Counted from the first letter of the stretch, positions 1-5,044 are shown. The stretch is 5,248 bases of DNA from Lachnospiraceae bacterium (GCA_017390645.1 JAFPAZ010000046.1:1-5248), one strand, 5' to 3'. Numbers and translations are program-made. The notes: a model not told the origin generated them from the sequence alone.

Positions 1-128
1 AAGAAGGAAGTGGGATTGGCTTATTTGTAGCCAAAGAAATGGCAAAACGATTAGGCGGCGATATCTATGTAAAACGTTTTGAAGAAACCTCGGAAATGGA
101 GTTTGTGATTTTTTTATGTGATGAATAA
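1..128 (+). CDS. Sensor histidine kinase, C-terminal end (partial)
   Basis: Partial gene, read from base 3, giving 41 residues before TAA at 126-128. The fragment begins EGSGIGLFVAKEMAKRLGGD. This is the G2 box (GSGIGL) of the HATPase_c domain, followed by the usual helix and the GG[DE]I strand that close the ATP-binding fold of membrane sensor kinases. In this family the domain binds ATP and phosphorylates the conserved histidine of the dimerisation domain, and the phosphate then passes to a response regulator. The protein ends about 20 residues after the G2-box helix, a normal kinase terminus, so this looks like a natural stop and not a truncation. The sensor domain and the partner regulator lie outside the window, so the signal cannot be named. 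Confidence 0.85.
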   Translation, partial: EGSGIGLFVAKEMAKRLGGDIYVKRFEETSEMEFVIFLCDE

Positions 129-151
129 ACTTGCAATTATCATCACAAAAC

Positions 152-180
152 TTGCTATTTCAAAAAGATTTTCGTATACT
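152..180 (+). promoter_or_regulatory. Candidate sigma-A promoter for the AAA/nuclease gene
   Basis: A -35 box TTGCTA (152-157) and a -10 box TATACT (175-180) are separated by exactly 17 bp. Each matches the housekeeping consensus at 4-5 of 6 positions. Transcription would begin near 187 and give a leader of about 120 nt before the ATG at 309. No other promoter this good was seen between the kinase stop and the gene. Confidence 0.5.
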
Positions 181-196
181 ATTATCATATGTTTTA

Positions 197-282
197 GAAT
201 TGCGGGAGTACAAAGTGCGGGGCAATTCGTGGGTATCATGGGGTCAAAATACCTTTTGACCCCAACATCATCATATGATGTT
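197..282 (+). promoter_or_regulatory. Structured leader: three consecutive stem-loops
   Basis: Three perfect inverted repeats stand side by side in the predicted leader. The first is GAATTGC (197-203) with GCAATTC (222-228), 7 bp with an 18-nt loop. The second is an 11-bp stem, 239-249 with 254-264, core GGGGTCAAAA/TTTTGACCCC with the 4-nt loop TACC. The third is an 8-bp stem, AACATCAT (264-271) with ATGATGTT (275-282), and a 3-nt loop. Hairpins two and three meet at base 264. No T-run follows, so this is not a simple intrinsic terminator. The last stem ends 12 nt before the ribosome binding site (295-301), so folding could influence translation. It could instead be a dispersed palindromic repeat that happens to lie here. 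It matches no riboswitch class I recognise. Confidence 0.55.
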
Positions 283-308
283 AGGTGGATAGGCAGGGAG
301 GCATCAGT

Positions 309-2012
309 ATGGGACGAACAGTAGGAATCGGAATACAGGAGTTTGATAAGATAATAGAAGGGAATTATTTTTACGTTGATAAGACGTCTTTTATTAAGGA
401 ATGGTGGGAGAGTGGAGACGATGTAACTTTAATTACCAGACCACGTCGCTTTGGTAAAACCTTGAATATGAGCATGGTGAATCACTTCTTTTCCATAGAG
501 TATGCCAGTCAGGGGGATATTTTTGAGGGGCTTTTTATTTGGGAGGAAGAAAAGTACAGAGAACTTCAGGGTACTTATCCGGTGATTAATCTTTCCTTTG
601 CGAATGTGAAGGAAAAAGATTTTGAAACAGTTAAAACTCGCATCAATCAGATTATTTCGGATTTATATAGTAAGCATTATTATTTATTGGATAGTGATGT
701 CTTAACAAAGATAGATAAGGAATTTTATCAATCAGTTGGGGTGAACATGCCTGAAGTAGTGGCAACTATGGCACTTCATAAGCTTTCAAACTACCTTTAT
801 CGCTATTATGGAAAAAAAGTCATCATTCTTCTCGATGAATATGACACACCAATGCAGGAAGCCTATGTAAATGGTTTCTGGAATGAATTGGTTGCATTTA
901 CCCGAAGTCTCTTTAACTCTACATTTAAGACAAATCCGTGGCTGGCAAGAGGCATTATGACAGGAATTACAAGGGTCAGTAAAGAATCTGTTTTTTCGGA
1001 TTTGAATCATTTAGAGGTAGTTACCACCACCTCAGACAAATATGCTACTGCTTTTGGTTTTACAGAAGAAGAGGTGTTTGCAGCATTAGATGAATGTGGA
1101 TTGGGTTCAAAAAAGGAAGAAGTAAAAGAGTGGTATGATGGATTTACTTTCGGGACGCATACGGATATTTATAATCCATGGTCGATTCTTAATTACCTAG
1201 ATAAGAGAGATTTAACCACTTACTGGGCGAATACCAGCTCTAACAGTCTGGTAGGAAAGTTGATTCAGGAAGGAAATGGTGCTATGAAGAAGCAATTTGA
1301 AGAGTTGCTTTTAGGAAACCATTTGCAGGTTCCCATTGATGAACAAATCGTATATAACCAGTTGGATGACAATGAAGATGCCATATGGAGTCTGTTACTT
1401 GCCAGTGGTTATTTAAAGGTACTGGATTATGACCGTATGGAAAATCTTGAACCAGGGGAAGAGGTCTGTTATGAATTGGCGGTTACCAATCGTGAAGTGC
1501 AGATTATGTTTGAGGGTATGGTGAAGTCCTGGTTTAAGAAAACTAAGGGAGATTATAATGATTTCATCAAGGCAATGCTGATGAAGGATGTGGATGCCAT
1601 GAACGAATACATGAATCAGATGAGTCTTGAACTGTTCAGTAGCTTTGATACAGGAAAACGTGCATCAAAAAAGGCACAGCCGGAACGGTTTTATCATGGA
1701 TTTGTACTAGGATTAATGGTAGATTTAAAGAGAGAATATATTGTGACTTCCAACAGGGAAAGCGGTTTTGGAAGATATGATGTTGTAATAGAACCGAAGA
1801 ACCCAAAAGAAAATCCTGCGGTGATTTTGGAATTTAAGGTGTTCAATCATAGAAGAGAAGCTTCCTTAGAGGAAACGGTAGTAGCAGCCCTTGCTCAAAT
1901 AGAGGAGAAACGTTACGATGTAGCCCTGCTTGCAAAGGGGATACCGGCAGATAGGATATATAAATATGGTTTTGCATTTGAGGGGAAAACAGTGTTGATT
2001 GAGAAGGCATAA
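309..2012 (+). CDS. AAA-ATPase-like / PD-(D/E)XK nuclease family protein (DUF1703 type)
   Basis: 567-aa protein of the widespread AAA-ATPase-like (PF09820) plus PDDEXK_9/DUF1703 (PF08011) architecture. The ATPase half carries a P-loop variant, RPRRFGKT (44-51), and a Walker B strand VIILLDEYD (171-179, acidic pair D176/E177). It also has the family motifs GITRVSKESVFSDLNH (219-234), YDGF (276-279) and YNPWSI (288-293). The C-terminal nuclease fold shows Y462-HGFVLGLM, then GRYD with D491, ILEFK with E508 and K510, and an ALAQIEEKRY helix (527-536), so the D...ExK catalytic set looks intact. The predicted location is cytoplasmic. ATP-driven nucleic acid cleavage is inferred from the domains; the true role of the family is unknown. 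The ATG at 309 was chosen because AGGGAGG (295-301) lies 7 nt upstream. An in-frame GTG at 285 lies just after the hairpins without a good ribosome binding site. It appears monocistronic, and nothing beside it marks it as part of a known defence system. Confidence 0.9.
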   Translation: MGRTVGIGIQEFDKIIEGNYFYVDKTSFIKEWWESGDDVTLITRPRRFGKTLNMSMVNHFFSIEYASQGDIFEGLFIWEEEKYRELQGTYPVINLSFANVKEKDFETVKTRINQIISDLYSKHYYLLDSDVLTKIDKEFYQSVGVNMPEVVATMALHKLSNYLYRYYGKKVIILLDEYDTPMQEAYVNGFWNELVAFTRSLFNSTFKTNPWLARGIMTGITRVSKESVFSDLNHLEVVTTTSDKYATAFGFTEEEVFAALDECGLGSKKEEVKEWYDGFTFGTHTDIYNPWSILNYLDKRDLTTYWANTSSNSLVGKLIQEGNGAMKKQFEELLLGNHLQVPIDEQIVYNQLDDNEDAIWSLLLASGYLKVLDYDRMENLEPGEEVCYELAVTNREVQIMFEGMVKSWFKKTKGDYNDFIKAMLMKDVDAMNEYMNQMSLELFSSFDTGKRASKKAQPERFYHGFVLGLMVDLKREYIVTSNRESGFGRYDVVIEPKNPKENPAVILEFKVFNHRREASLEETVVAALAQIEEKRYDVALLAKGIPADRIYKYGFAFEGKTVLIEKA

Positions 2013-2028
2013 AAAACAGAAGTTTTTT
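2011..2028 (+). terminator. Weak A/T hairpin overlapping the stop codon
   Basis: AAAAAAC (2011-2017) can pair with GTTTTTT (2022-2028) around an AGAA loop, immediately at the end of the nuclease gene. The stem has only one G-C pair and the T-run is part of the stem, so it would be a poor terminator. No stronger terminator was found between this gene and the inserted element at 2156. Confidence 0.25.
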
Positions 2029-2155
2029 GAATAGACAAAATAGTAGTGTAAAGTATTGGTGACATCGTAAAGCAGTGCAGGGATACTGAGATTTAGTGGA
2101 TAAGCATGAAATAATCTCGGATAATATATAAAAAATTGGTTACACTGTTCTTAAA
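2013..2155. other. Intergenic segment before the inserted element
   Basis: No gene is visible here. One possible stem of 8 bp with a single G-T wobble joins 2086-2093 to 2113-2120 (GAGATT/AATCTC core) across a 19-nt loop. Beyond that the stretch is AT-rich and featureless. It ends in the left copy of the 9-bp direct repeat that flanks the mobile element. Confidence 0.4.
2147..2155 (+). repeat. Left 9-bp direct repeat (target-site duplication)
   Basis: GTTCTTAAA directly abuts the left terminal inverted repeat of the element at 2156-2366. It recurs exactly at 2367-2375 on the other side. If the preceding T is counted the match is 10 bp, so the true duplication is 9 or 10 bp. Removing the element and one copy rejoins a continuous upstream region for the gene at 2403. 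Confidence 0.75.
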
Positions 2156-2366
2156 ATAGGAAATTGCGAAACTACCAAAACTTATAATAAGTGATTCAAA
2201 AGAAACAAATACATGAGCAGGCGCTTGTTCAGCCGTCGGTACTTAATGAGCGACTTGTCGCGAATTTAGTACCGCTACGAGCTGAACGCAGCGAAAGCGT
2301 GCCTGCGATGTTTTGATTCTTTTGAATCACTTTCATATAAAATATTATAGTTTTGCAATTACCTAT
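2156..2366. mobile_element. MITE-like palindromic element, 211 bp, non-autonomous
   Basis: The two ends are 18-bp inverted repeats with 16 matches (2156-2173 against the complement of 2349-2366; consensus ATAGGWAATTGCRAAACT). They are flanked by exact 9-bp direct repeats. Inside, nested inverted repeats make the whole element able to fold into one long imperfect hairpin: a perfect 16-bp arm (2189-2204 with 2317-2332), GCAGGC (2217-2222) with GCCTGC (2301-2306), GTTCAGC (2227-2233) with GCTGAAC (2281-2287), GGTACT (2238-2243) with AGTACC (2268-2273), and a terminal GCGA/TCGC (2250-2261). The core is clearly more GC-rich than the arms. It has no transposase, so a related insertion sequence elsewhere must have moved it. 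A 9-bp duplication is compatible with several IS families and I cannot name one. The GC-rich core resembles dispersed palindromes I associate with Lachnospiraceae, but that is from memory. It could also be transcribed as a structured RNA. Confidence 0.8.
2313..2341 (+). promoter_or_regulatory. Possible outward-facing promoter in the right arm of the element
   Basis: TTGATT (2313-2318) and TATAAA (2336-2341) are separated by 17 bp and point out of the element toward the gene at 2403. The match is 4/6 at -35 and 5/6 at -10. Transcription would start near 2348 and give a leader of about 55 nt that contains the ribosome binding site. No clearly better promoter was seen in the pre-insertion sequence upstream, although a weak TTGGTT (2136-2141) lies there. 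AT-rich DNA yields chance matches, so this stays tentative. Confidence 0.35.
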
Positions 2367-2375
2367 GTTCTTAAA
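2367..2375 (+). repeat. Right 9-bp direct repeat (target-site duplication)
   Basis: Second exact copy of GTTCTTAAA, immediately after the right terminal inverted repeat and 9 nt before the AGGAG (2384-2388) that serves the downstream gene. The insertion therefore landed only about 35 bp from that gene's start codon without damaging its ribosome binding site. Confidence 0.75.
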
Positions 2376-2402
2376 CTGATAAAAGGAGCTGAAACGTAAA
2401 CA

Positions 2403-2837
2403 ATGATTGAACCAGATACTATAAAACTACTGAGGGAATGTGATGCAGGCATTAAAATGGGGGTGTCGGCCATTAATGATGTGGTAGATTATGTCAATGA
2501 TGATACATTCAAGAGATATCTTGTAAAATGTAAAAATGAACACGAGATGCTGAAAGAAGAGATACAGAATCTTTTAGATCAGTACCATGACGAAGGAAAA
2601 AATCCGAATCCCATGGCGAAAAGCATGTCATGGATGAAAACATGCGTGAAGCTGGTGATGAAGGAATCCGATGAAACCATTGCCGATTTAATGACAGATG
2701 GATGTAACATGGGAGTAAAATCTCTCCATAAATATCTGAATCAATATAAGGATGCCAATGAAAAGACGAAGGATATTACCAAACGACTGATAAATCTGGA
2801 AGAGAAACTTGCCATAGATATTCGTCGGTTTTTATAA
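2403..2837 (+). CDS. Small helical protein, probably ferritin-like DUF2383-type
   Basis: 144-aa all-alpha, charged, soluble protein without signal peptide or membrane segment. It reads as a four-helix bundle: helix 1 about 3-31 (LLRECDAGIKMGVSAINDV), helix 2 about 33-61 with an NEHEML motif at 45-50, a loop GKNPNPMAKSMSW (65-77), helix 3 about 76-113 with SDETIADLMTDGCNMG (89-104), and helix 4 about 114-142. The arrangement, and the E/H-containing helix 2, are what I associate with DUF2383/PA2169-type ferritin-like proteins common in Clostridia. The match is by recognition, not a search, and no activity is established. Metal binding is only a possibility. ATG 2403 is the earliest start, because TAA at 2397-2399 closes the frame just upstream. 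The ribosome site AGGAG (2384-2388) is 14 nt away, longer than usual. The gene stands alone, behind the inserted element and before two terminators. Confidence 0.75.
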   Translation: MIEPDTIKLLRECDAGIKMGVSAINDVVDYVNDDTFKRYLVKCKNEHEMLKEEIQNLLDQYHDEGKNPNPMAKSMSWMKTCVKLVMKESDETIADLMTDGCNMGVKSLHKYLNQYKDANEKTKDITKRLINLEEKLAIDIRRFL

Positions 2838-2932
2838 AAACAACCATTGTAATTTATATATATAATTTTGCTGTTTTCAATGTATTTACTGTGATACAGC
2901 GATTTTTGATGTTGTTAGGGTATGGATGGGTG

Positions 2933-2968
2933 AGCAGATAGTTTGTAGGTGAACTATCTGCTTTTTTT
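2933..2968 (+). terminator. Strong intrinsic terminator
   Basis: AGCAGATAGTT (2933-2943) pairs perfectly with AACTATCTGCT (2952-2962), 11 bp around an 8-nt loop. A run of seven Ts follows directly (2962-2968). It lies about 95 nt beyond the stop of the helical protein gene and is the best terminator in the window. Confidence 0.85.
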
Positions 2969-2977
2969 GAATACCTG

Positions 2978-3009
2978 AAAAGTGCTTTGGATGTCCCGAA
3001 GCACTTTTT
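2978..3009 (+). terminator. Second, tandem terminator
   Basis: AAAAGTGCTT (2978-2987) pairs perfectly with AAGCACTTTT (2999-3008). The stem can extend inward by GG/CC and a wobble to leave a loop of about 5 nt. The Ts run on to 3009. The A-tract on the left side would act as a T-run on the opposite strand, so the hairpin could terminate in both directions. It lies nine bases after the previous terminator, a double barrier before the MATE region. Confidence 0.7.
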
Positions 3010-3036
3010 ATATTATATAAAATTATGAGGTACTGC

Positions 3037-3126
3037 ATGGATAAGTTGAAGAAGAGTGCACTTTCTTTTGCTAATTGGATGAAATATGTGCATGAACTGG
3101 TTGCAGGAAGTAAAAAACATTGTTAA
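3037..3126 (+). CDS. Possible small ORF, 29 aa, unknown
   Basis: Reads MDKLKKSALSFANWMKYVHE followed by LVAGSKKHC and TAA. TGAGG (3026-3030) ends 6 nt before the ATG at 3037, a usable ribosome site. An in-frame ATG at 3025 would add four residues. The peptide is basic, with a short amphipathic centre. It starts just after two terminators, and no convincing promoter was found for it. I do not recognise it. It may be a genuine small protein, a remnant of a longer gene, or chance. Confidence 0.25.
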   Translation: MDKLKKSALSFANWMKYVHELVAGSKKHC

Positions 3127-3162
3127 AATAACATTATTTTTTTAAGAAAACATTTTATATAG

Positions 3163-3192
3163 GTTGTCAACTATACGGGACTTTGATATGAT
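3163..3192 (+). promoter_or_regulatory. MATE gene promoter with GTTG-T-CAAC palindrome at -35
   Basis: TTGTCA (3164-3169) and TATGAT (3187-3192) are each 5/6 to consensus with a 17-bp spacer, so this is one of the best promoters here. The -35 box lies inside a perfect odd palindrome, GTTG-T-CAAC (3163-3171). Short dyads over a promoter are common operator positions, and MATE efflux genes in this group are often under MarR-type control, so a repressor site is possible. No regulator gene is present between promoter and transporter. Transcription should start near 3198-3200. Confidence 0.65.
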
Positions 3193-3199
3193 AATTGTT

Positions 3200-3253
3200 A
3201 TGGATAAGGAACGGATTGTGGAGAGAGGAAAATATACAAGAAAGAGTGAATAA
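3200..3253 (+). CDS. Possible 17-codon leader ORF before the MATE gene
   Basis: Reads MDKERIVERGKYTRKSE then TAA (3251-3253), one base before the MATE ATG at 3255. There is no room for a ribosome site, because the predicted transcription start falls on or just before its ATG. It would therefore have to be translated leaderless. The near-contact of its stop with the transporter start would allow translational coupling, which matters because the transporter's own ribosome site is weak. The alternative is an untranslated leader, or the scar of a deleted upstream gene such as a regulator. Confidence 0.25.
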   Translation: MDKERIVERGKYTRKSE

Positions 3254-3254
3254 A

Positions 3255-4640
3255 ATGAGTCAGATAGAACATTCAAAAGAAAATCCATTAAAGACGGAGC
3301 CGGTTTTAAAATTAATGATTAAGTTTGCAGTTCCCAGTATTATTGCCATGCTGGTAGGGGCTGTATATAATATTGTAGACCAATTGTTTATCGGCCAGAG
3401 GGTGGGAACACTGGGAAATGCTGCGACGAATATCGCATTCCCTTTGTCAACATCCTGTATTGCACTTGCATTATTATTTGGGATTGGAGGGGCATCCTGC
3501 TTTAACCTGGCTTTGGGGCGGGGAGAGAAGGAAAAGGCAATTCATTATATCGGGAATGCATTGGTAATGTTGTTTGTATGCGGATTGGCACTTTGCATCG
3601 TTTCTGAGATATTTTTAACTCCCATGCTTAAGTTATTTGGCGCACCCAAGGATGTGCTGCCTTATGCGAAAGATTATGTAAGTATTACGGCTTTGGGGTT
3701 TCCGTTTTTATTATTAACCACCGGAGGAGGACATCTGATTCGTGCAGACGGAAGTCCTAAGATGACGATGATTTGTAATCTGTCTGGTGCAGTCATTAAT
3801 ACCATTCTGGATGCAGTTTTTATTTTGGGATTTGACTGGGGAATGAAAGGCGCTGCCTTTGCAACCATCATAGGACAATTCTTTTCTGGAATGCTGGTAG
3901 TATTTTATATGCGTAAATTCCATACCGCTCCACTGAAAAAGATACATTTTAAAATCCAATGGCAGTATATCGGCCGGATTATGTCCATCGGTATGGCATC
4001 TTTCTTTAATCAGCTTGGGATTATGTTGGTGCAGATTGTACTGAATAATTCATTAAAGCATTATGGAGCAGCGTCCATATATGGTGAAGCCATTCCTATT
4101 GCCTGTGCAGGTATTATTTTAAAAGTCAGCCAGATTTGTTTTTCCATTGTAATTGGAATTGGCCAGGGGACCCAGCCGATTGAAAGTTTTAATTATGGTG
4201 CGAAGAATTATAAAAGAGTAAGGGACGCTTACCATATTGCATGCATTGCAGGGGGAGTGATTTCTGTGTTTGCGCTTTTGTTGTTTCAATTATTTCCAAG
4301 GCAGATTCTTGCGGCCTTCGGAGATGGGACAAAAGAGTATTTCGAATTTGGAGAAAAGTATTTCAGAGTCTATTTATTTTTTACCTGGCTGAATTTCCTG
4401 CAGCCTATTACTTCCACCTTCTTTACCTCCATCGGTAAGGCGATAAAAGGTGTATTTTTATCCTTAACTAGGCAGATTATATTCTTATTGCCGTTATTAT
4501 TAATTTTGCCTGCAATCATGGGAATTGACGGAATTCTTTACGCGGGACCGATTTCTGACGGGGTTGCAGCCATCATTGCCATCGTTATGGTCCGGTTTGA
4601 GTTTAAAGCAATGAAACGCCTTGAGCAGAATGTGGAATGA
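3255..4640 (+). CDS. MATE family multidrug/sodium efflux transporter (MepA-like)
   Basis: 461-aa membrane protein of the MATE family, which exports cationic drugs and other toxic compounds in exchange for Na+ or H+. Twelve hydrophobic segments can be counted (about 18-40, 58-82, 96-119, 138-158, 170-192, 196-219, 237-262, 274-302, 327-347, 367-390, 399-421, 424-446), which is the normal number and length. Family signatures include PSIIAMLVGAVYNIVDQLFI (27-46), GRGEKEKA (88-95), RADGSPKM (163-170) with NTILDAVFI (182-190) and the second-half repeat GIGQGTQPIESFNYGA (301-316). These point to the MepA-like branch; the substrate cannot be told. ATG 3255 is preferred because the protein then begins as this family usually does. 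An in-frame TTG at 3195 would lie upstream of or at the transcription start. The ribosome site is poor (AAGAGTG, 3242-3248), so translation may depend on the leader ORF that ends at 3253. No terminator was found right after the stop. Confidence 0.92.
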   Translation: MSQIEHSKENPLKTEPVLKLMIKFAVPSIIAMLVGAVYNIVDQLFIGQRVGTLGNAATNIAFPLSTSCIALALLFGIGGASCFNLALGRGEKEKAIHYIGNALVMLFVCGLALCIVSEIFLTPMLKLFGAPKDVLPYAKDYVSITALGFPFLLLTTGGGHLIRADGSPKMTMICNLSGAVINTILDAVFILGFDWGMKGAAFATIIGQFFSGMLVVFYMRKFHTAPLKKIHFKIQWQYIGRIMSIGMASFFNQLGIMLVQIVLNNSLKHYGAASIYGEAIPIACAGIILKVSQICFSIVIGIGQGTQPIESFNYGAKNYKRVRDAYHIACIAGGVISVFALLLFQLFPRQILAAFGDGTKEYFEFGEKYFRVYLFFTWLNFLQPITSTFFTSIGKAIKGVFLSLTRQIIFLLPLLLILPAIMGIDGILYAGPISDGVAAIIAIVMVRFEFKAMKRLEQNVE

Positions 4641-4704
4641 GGAAGCAATGACCTTTTGCCCCTGGTATCATAATAATTCGTAAGTAAATAAGAGTGTTTA
4701 TACT

Positions 4705-4782
4705 TTGAATGAAGTAATAGAACAGATAGAACAGATAGAACAGACAGAACAGATAGAACAGGAGATGAGTAGTAAAAAGTAA
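4705..4782 (+). CDS. Possible small repeat ORF, 25 aa (Ile-Glu-Gln repeats)
   Basis: From TTG 4705 the frame reads (M)NEV, then IEQ IEQ IEQ TEQ IEQ, then EMSSKK and TAA (4780-4782). The frame is closed upstream by a stop close by. There is no ATG, and only a weak purine stretch (ATAAGAG, 4689-4694) as ribosome site. The acidic, glutamine-rich triplet would be helical if made. It may be the surviving C-terminal end of a lost gene or simply a tandem repeat that is open by chance. Confidence 0.2.
   Translation: MNEVIEQIEQIEQTEQIEQEMSSKK
4717..4761 (+). repeat. Tandem repeat, 5 copies of a 9-bp unit
   Basis: The unit ATAGAACAG occurs at 4717, 4726, 4735, 4744 (with one change, ACAGAACAG) and 4753. 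The copies are contiguous without spacers, so this is a minisatellite-like array and not CRISPR. A 9-bp period preserves reading frame, and near-identical copies suggest recent slippage and possible length variation between strains. Confidence 0.9.
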
Positions 4783-4817
4783 CGAAAATCTCCTTAAAGA
4801 TTCGATACTTTGCTAGC

Positions 4818-4846
4818 TTGACTATAAATTTCCCATATTATATAAT
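4818..4846 (+). promoter_or_regulatory. Near-consensus promoter without an intact downstream gene
   Basis: TTGACT (4818-4823; 5/6) and TATAAT (4841-4846; 6/6) with a 17-bp spacer make the strongest sigma-A promoter match in the window. A transcript would start near 4853. Nothing intact follows, only a short interrupted frame, so it either drives an untranslated RNA or is the surviving promoter of a degraded gene. Confidence 0.65.
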
Positions 4847-4863
4847 TGAAGTGGAGAACCTTA

Positions 4864-5025
4864 TTGATTTTTTCTAAAAACTTTCCGTTTGGTATTATAG
4901 AACTCTACAAGGGATAGGTATGAATCGTATTGCCACTATTTGCAGATGGAAGCATTACTATTTGTTATCCCCCGGAAAGGTTGAATCAGTATGTGGGAGT
5001 TGGATTGTCAAATATTAAAACGTAA
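4864..5025 (+). pseudogene. Possible decayed reading frame, unrecognised
   Basis: Starting at TTG 4864, 8 nt after a GGAG (4853-4856), one frame reads IFSKNFPFGIIELYKG. It meets TAG (4915) and TGA (4921), then continues as IVLPLFADGSITICYPPE and RLNQYVGVGLSNIKT to TAA (5023-5025). Both parts have protein-like composition and lie just downstream of an excellent promoter, which is what a gene killed by stop mutations would look like. The peptide matches no family I recognise, and a frame of this length in AT-rich DNA could also be chance. A second frame, open from 4888 or earlier to TAA, gives a less protein-like sequence. Confidence 0.25.
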
Positions 5026-5033
5026 CGAATCAA

Positions 5034-5044
5034 AAAGGAGGTGA
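5034..5044 (+). promoter_or_regulatory. Orphan perfect Shine-Dalgarno sequence
   Basis: AAAGGAGGTGA complements the 3' end of 16S rRNA over its whole length, yet no ATG, GTG or TTG lies within a usable distance downstream. The first ATG is at about 5072 and opens only four more codons. At a good distance (5051) stands ATA, followed by AGG TAT TAT AAA GTC and then two stops. This is consistent with a lost start codon of a truncated gene. Confidence 0.5.

Larger units (their letters stand above)
2838..3163. other. Intergenic region between the helical protein and MATE genes
   Basis: Apart from the two terminators and the small ORF listed separately, this stretch holds a (TA)5 run at 2855-2864. 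It also has a weak 7-bp stem with a wobble (2868-2874 with 2896-2902, loop 21 nt) followed by TTTTT, and a 5-bp A/T stem (3121-3125 with 3129-3133) followed by seven Ts (3137-3143). The last two could be weak terminators. No long reading frame was found on either strand. Confidence 0.5.

Noticed and set aside
239..264. Intrinsic terminator for the histidine kinase
   Set aside because: The stem is strong, but it is followed by AACATC and not by a T-run, and it lies downstream of the promoter for the next gene.
285..308. N-terminal extension of the nuclease gene from GTG 285
   Set aside because: It follows the hairpins directly without a ribosome site, and it would place the strong AGGGAGG inside the coding region. 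ATG 309 has that site at 7 nt.
118..324. A 68-codon frame with GTG start overlapping the kinase end and the leader
   Set aside because: It has no ribosome site. It runs through the promoter and all three hairpins and overlaps the real start of the nuclease gene, and its composition is not protein-like.
786..1010. Minus-strand frame inside the nuclease gene
   Set aside because: It is a shadow of the well-supported + strand gene, with unlikely composition and no ribosome site.
2183..2188. TATAAT as a promoter -10 at the left end of the element
   Set aside because: The best -35-like sequence (TTGCGA 2164-2169) is only 13 bp away. It would also point into the hairpin.
3195..3254. N-terminal extension of the MATE protein from TTG 3195
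   Set aside because: The TTG is just behind the -10 box and upstream of or at the predicted transcription start, and the added 20 residues do not look like the usual MATE N-terminus.
3674..3959. Minus-strand frames within the MATE gene
   Set aside because: They overlap each other and a clear family match on the + strand. They are shadows.
4241..4438. + strand frame inside the MATE gene in another phase
   Set aside because: It lies wholly within the transporter coding sequence, has no initiation signal and does not resemble a protein.
4717..4761. CRISPR array
   Set aside because: The 9-bp units are contiguous, with no spacers and no cas genes.
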